The notes under the pieces: model-generated
What the model was told of the DNA's origin: nothing
What the model saw: only the letters and a program-made list of their open reading frames with translations
Database searches by the model: none
Assembly: GCA_938028745.1 (NCBI GenBank)
Contig: CALIZL010000094.1
Coordinates: 1-17,047, forward strand
Source: an uncultured Prevotella sp.
Lineage (GTDB): Bacteria > Bacteroidota > Bacteroidia > Bacteroidales > Bacteroidaceae
Direction: 5' to 3'
DNA length: 17,047 nt
Program-made: the position numbers and the translations under genes
Shown: positions 16,059 to 17,047 of the stretch, piece by piece
Numbering within the stretch: the stretch's first letter is position 1
Layout of the letters: each line of letters starts with the position of its first letter

Positions 16059-16383
16059 GAGTCGAAAAGCATAAATATCCAGTGCAAATGGTATAAACAA
16101 ACCTTTTCGAAGCATTAAATATATGACTAAAAAGGGCAAAATAGCCGTTAAAAAGTGGGATTTTAGGGGCAAAAAGTGAGTTTTTGGATCTGAAAAATTA
16201 TGAGTTAGCAACCAATCTAGAAAGGCAAAATGGTGCAAAATGCAGGTTGTAAGCTTAAAATTTGACAAGTTCCAAGTTGTGAAAGAGTAGGAATAGTGGC
16301 TTTTTACCAACTTTATAGCCTATATTTTCGCTAGAATGGAGTGGAAATTGAGGTAGTCTTGTAAAATAAAAGTAACGGTTTTA

Positions 16384-16634
16384 AGTTTTGTGTGTTGATG
16401 AGTTGATGTCTTTTTTAGTTTGTAAGTTGATGGGCTTATGAGTTCTGAGTTTATAAGTTTATGGGTTCTTGAGTTTTGTGCGTTGATGAGTTGATGTCTT
16501 TTTTAGTATGTAAGTTGATGAGCTTGTGAGTTCTAAGTTTATAAGTTTATGGGTTCTTGAGTTTTGTGCGTTGATGAGTTGATGTGTTTTTGGGTTTGTA
16601 AGTTGATGGACTTGTGAGTTTCTGCGTTTTAGTG
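16384..16634. repeat. 88-bp tandem repeat, two full units and a diverged partial third
   Basis: Units start with AGTTTTGTG at 16384, 16472 and 16560, exactly 88 bp apart. The first two differ at only about five positions; the third keeps the first 60 bp well and then decays. Internally they are built of GTTGATGAGTT and AAGTTTAT-like motifs, akin to the tract between porV and ispF. No gene. Confidence 0.9.
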
Positions 16635-16904
16635 TTTTTGAATAGATGAGCTGGTAAGTTGATGAGGTGGATGTACTTCGGGAGTTGTTGGCTTTCGTGA
16701 GTTAATAAGCCGGCGATTTTATTTGTACTGCACTTCGCATGCGAGCATGGTGTTTATCTTGTGTTGGCATTACAAAAGTAACAAACTCTTCTCAATTGAT
16801 AGAAATGTTAAAAGGCAAGGCTACTTCGTTTTGAGCAAGTCTGTTAATCAGCCCTTTTAGGTGCATTAATGGCATAAACCCCTCTTGTGAAATATGGCGT
16901 AAAC

Positions 16905-16920
16905 TAACGATTTGTCGTTA
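16905..16920. repeat. Small perfect palindrome near right edge
   Basis: TAACGA and TCGTTA arms (6 bp) enclose a TTTG loop. It is followed 35 bp later by a second, stronger palindrome. Alone it is weak; the pair may belong to an operator or to the terminal region of an element continuing beyond the window. Confidence 0.4.
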
Positions 16921-16954
16921 ATGCTAATGAAAAAACAGCAGCCCGTGTTGTGCA

Positions 16955-16974
16955 AATACCTATTGTTAGGTATT
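16955..16974. repeat. Palindrome AATACCTA-TTGT-TAGGTATT near right edge
   Basis: Perfect 8-bp arms with a 4-base loop; allowing one bulged A, the stem extends to TGCA on both sides. The DNA beyond (about 16995-17020) includes GTGTCCACTAAAAG, which has the look of an insertion-sequence terminal region, but no transposase is visible in the window. Transcript hairpin, operator or mobile-element end are all possible. Confidence 0.5.
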
Positions 16975-17047
16975 GCATGTAAATATGCGTTTTCACTAGT
17001 GTCCACTAAAAGAAATTAAGACTTAGCTGAGTTACAGATTGTAAGTT

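Larger units (their letters stand above)
15711..17047. other. Gene-free right end of the window with repeat arrays
   Basis: No convincing gene. Apart from the arrays at 15908-16058 and 16384-16634, it holds a solitary unit-like sequence GCAAAATGGTGCAAAATGC at 16225-16243, AT-rich unique DNA (16065-16383), a minus-strand TACTTTTG box at 16773-16780 with no gene after it, and two hairpins near the right edge. A 133-codon minus-strand frame (16310-15909) was judged spurious. Confidence 0.6.

Noticed and set aside
15909..16310. 133-codon minus-strand open frame over the 22-bp array
   Set aside because: Its C-terminal third is the translated repeat array, the rest is Phe/Leu/His-rich translation of AT-rich DNA, and no motif or signal is recognisable.

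Overview
The window looks like chromosomal DNA of a Prevotella-like member of the Bacteroidota. The evidence is an adjacent porU-porV pair (type IX secretion, a system confined to this phylum), the porU-porV-ispF order that I recall from Porphyromonas gingivalis, TAnnTTTG-type -7 promoter elements, and no obvious Shine-Dalgarno sequences. All ten genes I can support lie on the minus strand, so transcription runs from high to low coordinates.

In order of transcription: a fumarylacetoacetate-hydrolase-family gene (14949-14332); porU (13991-10440) and porV (10229-9042), the sortase/peptidase and its outer-membrane partner in type IX secretion; ispF (8828-8349) of the MEP isoprenoid pathway; a gene-free stretch of about 880 bp; nadK (7466-6558); and then a tight five-gene run. 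That run is a half-size ABC exporter (6413-4734), a lipoprotein with a possible TIM-barrel-like fold (4709-3756), a 784-residue exported helical-repeat protein that overlaps it by 23 bp (3778-1424), a small VOC-fold metalloprotein (1405-1022) and an exported WG-repeat-like protein cut by the left edge (916-1). The spacing suggests the exporter, lipoprotein, repeat protein and VOC gene are co-transcribed. Apart from the ABC half-transporter these are poorly characterised families, and this run is the best candidate for an undescribed envelope function.

The intergenic DNA is the most striking part. Most larger gaps hold short tandem repeats. Two arrays with unrelated sequences (7823-7934 and 15908-16058) share one layout: a 19-bp imperfect palindrome plus a spacer of usually 3 bp, giving a 22-bp pitch. 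Two larger arrays have 66-bp (15202-15710) and 88-bp (16384-16634) units, exactly 3 and 4 times 22. There are also 8-bp and 9-bp microsatellites, a 39-bp inverted repeat (37 matches) between porV and ispF, a REP-like C/G-rich hairpin just upstream of porU, and a GC-rich palindrome inside the 3' end of the 784-residue gene. The last 2.1 kb (14950-17047) has no convincing gene and is mainly repeats. Near the right edge two hairpins might mark a mobile-element boundary or a promoter region for a gene outside the window.

I found no tRNA, rRNA, CRISPR array or complete insertion sequence.
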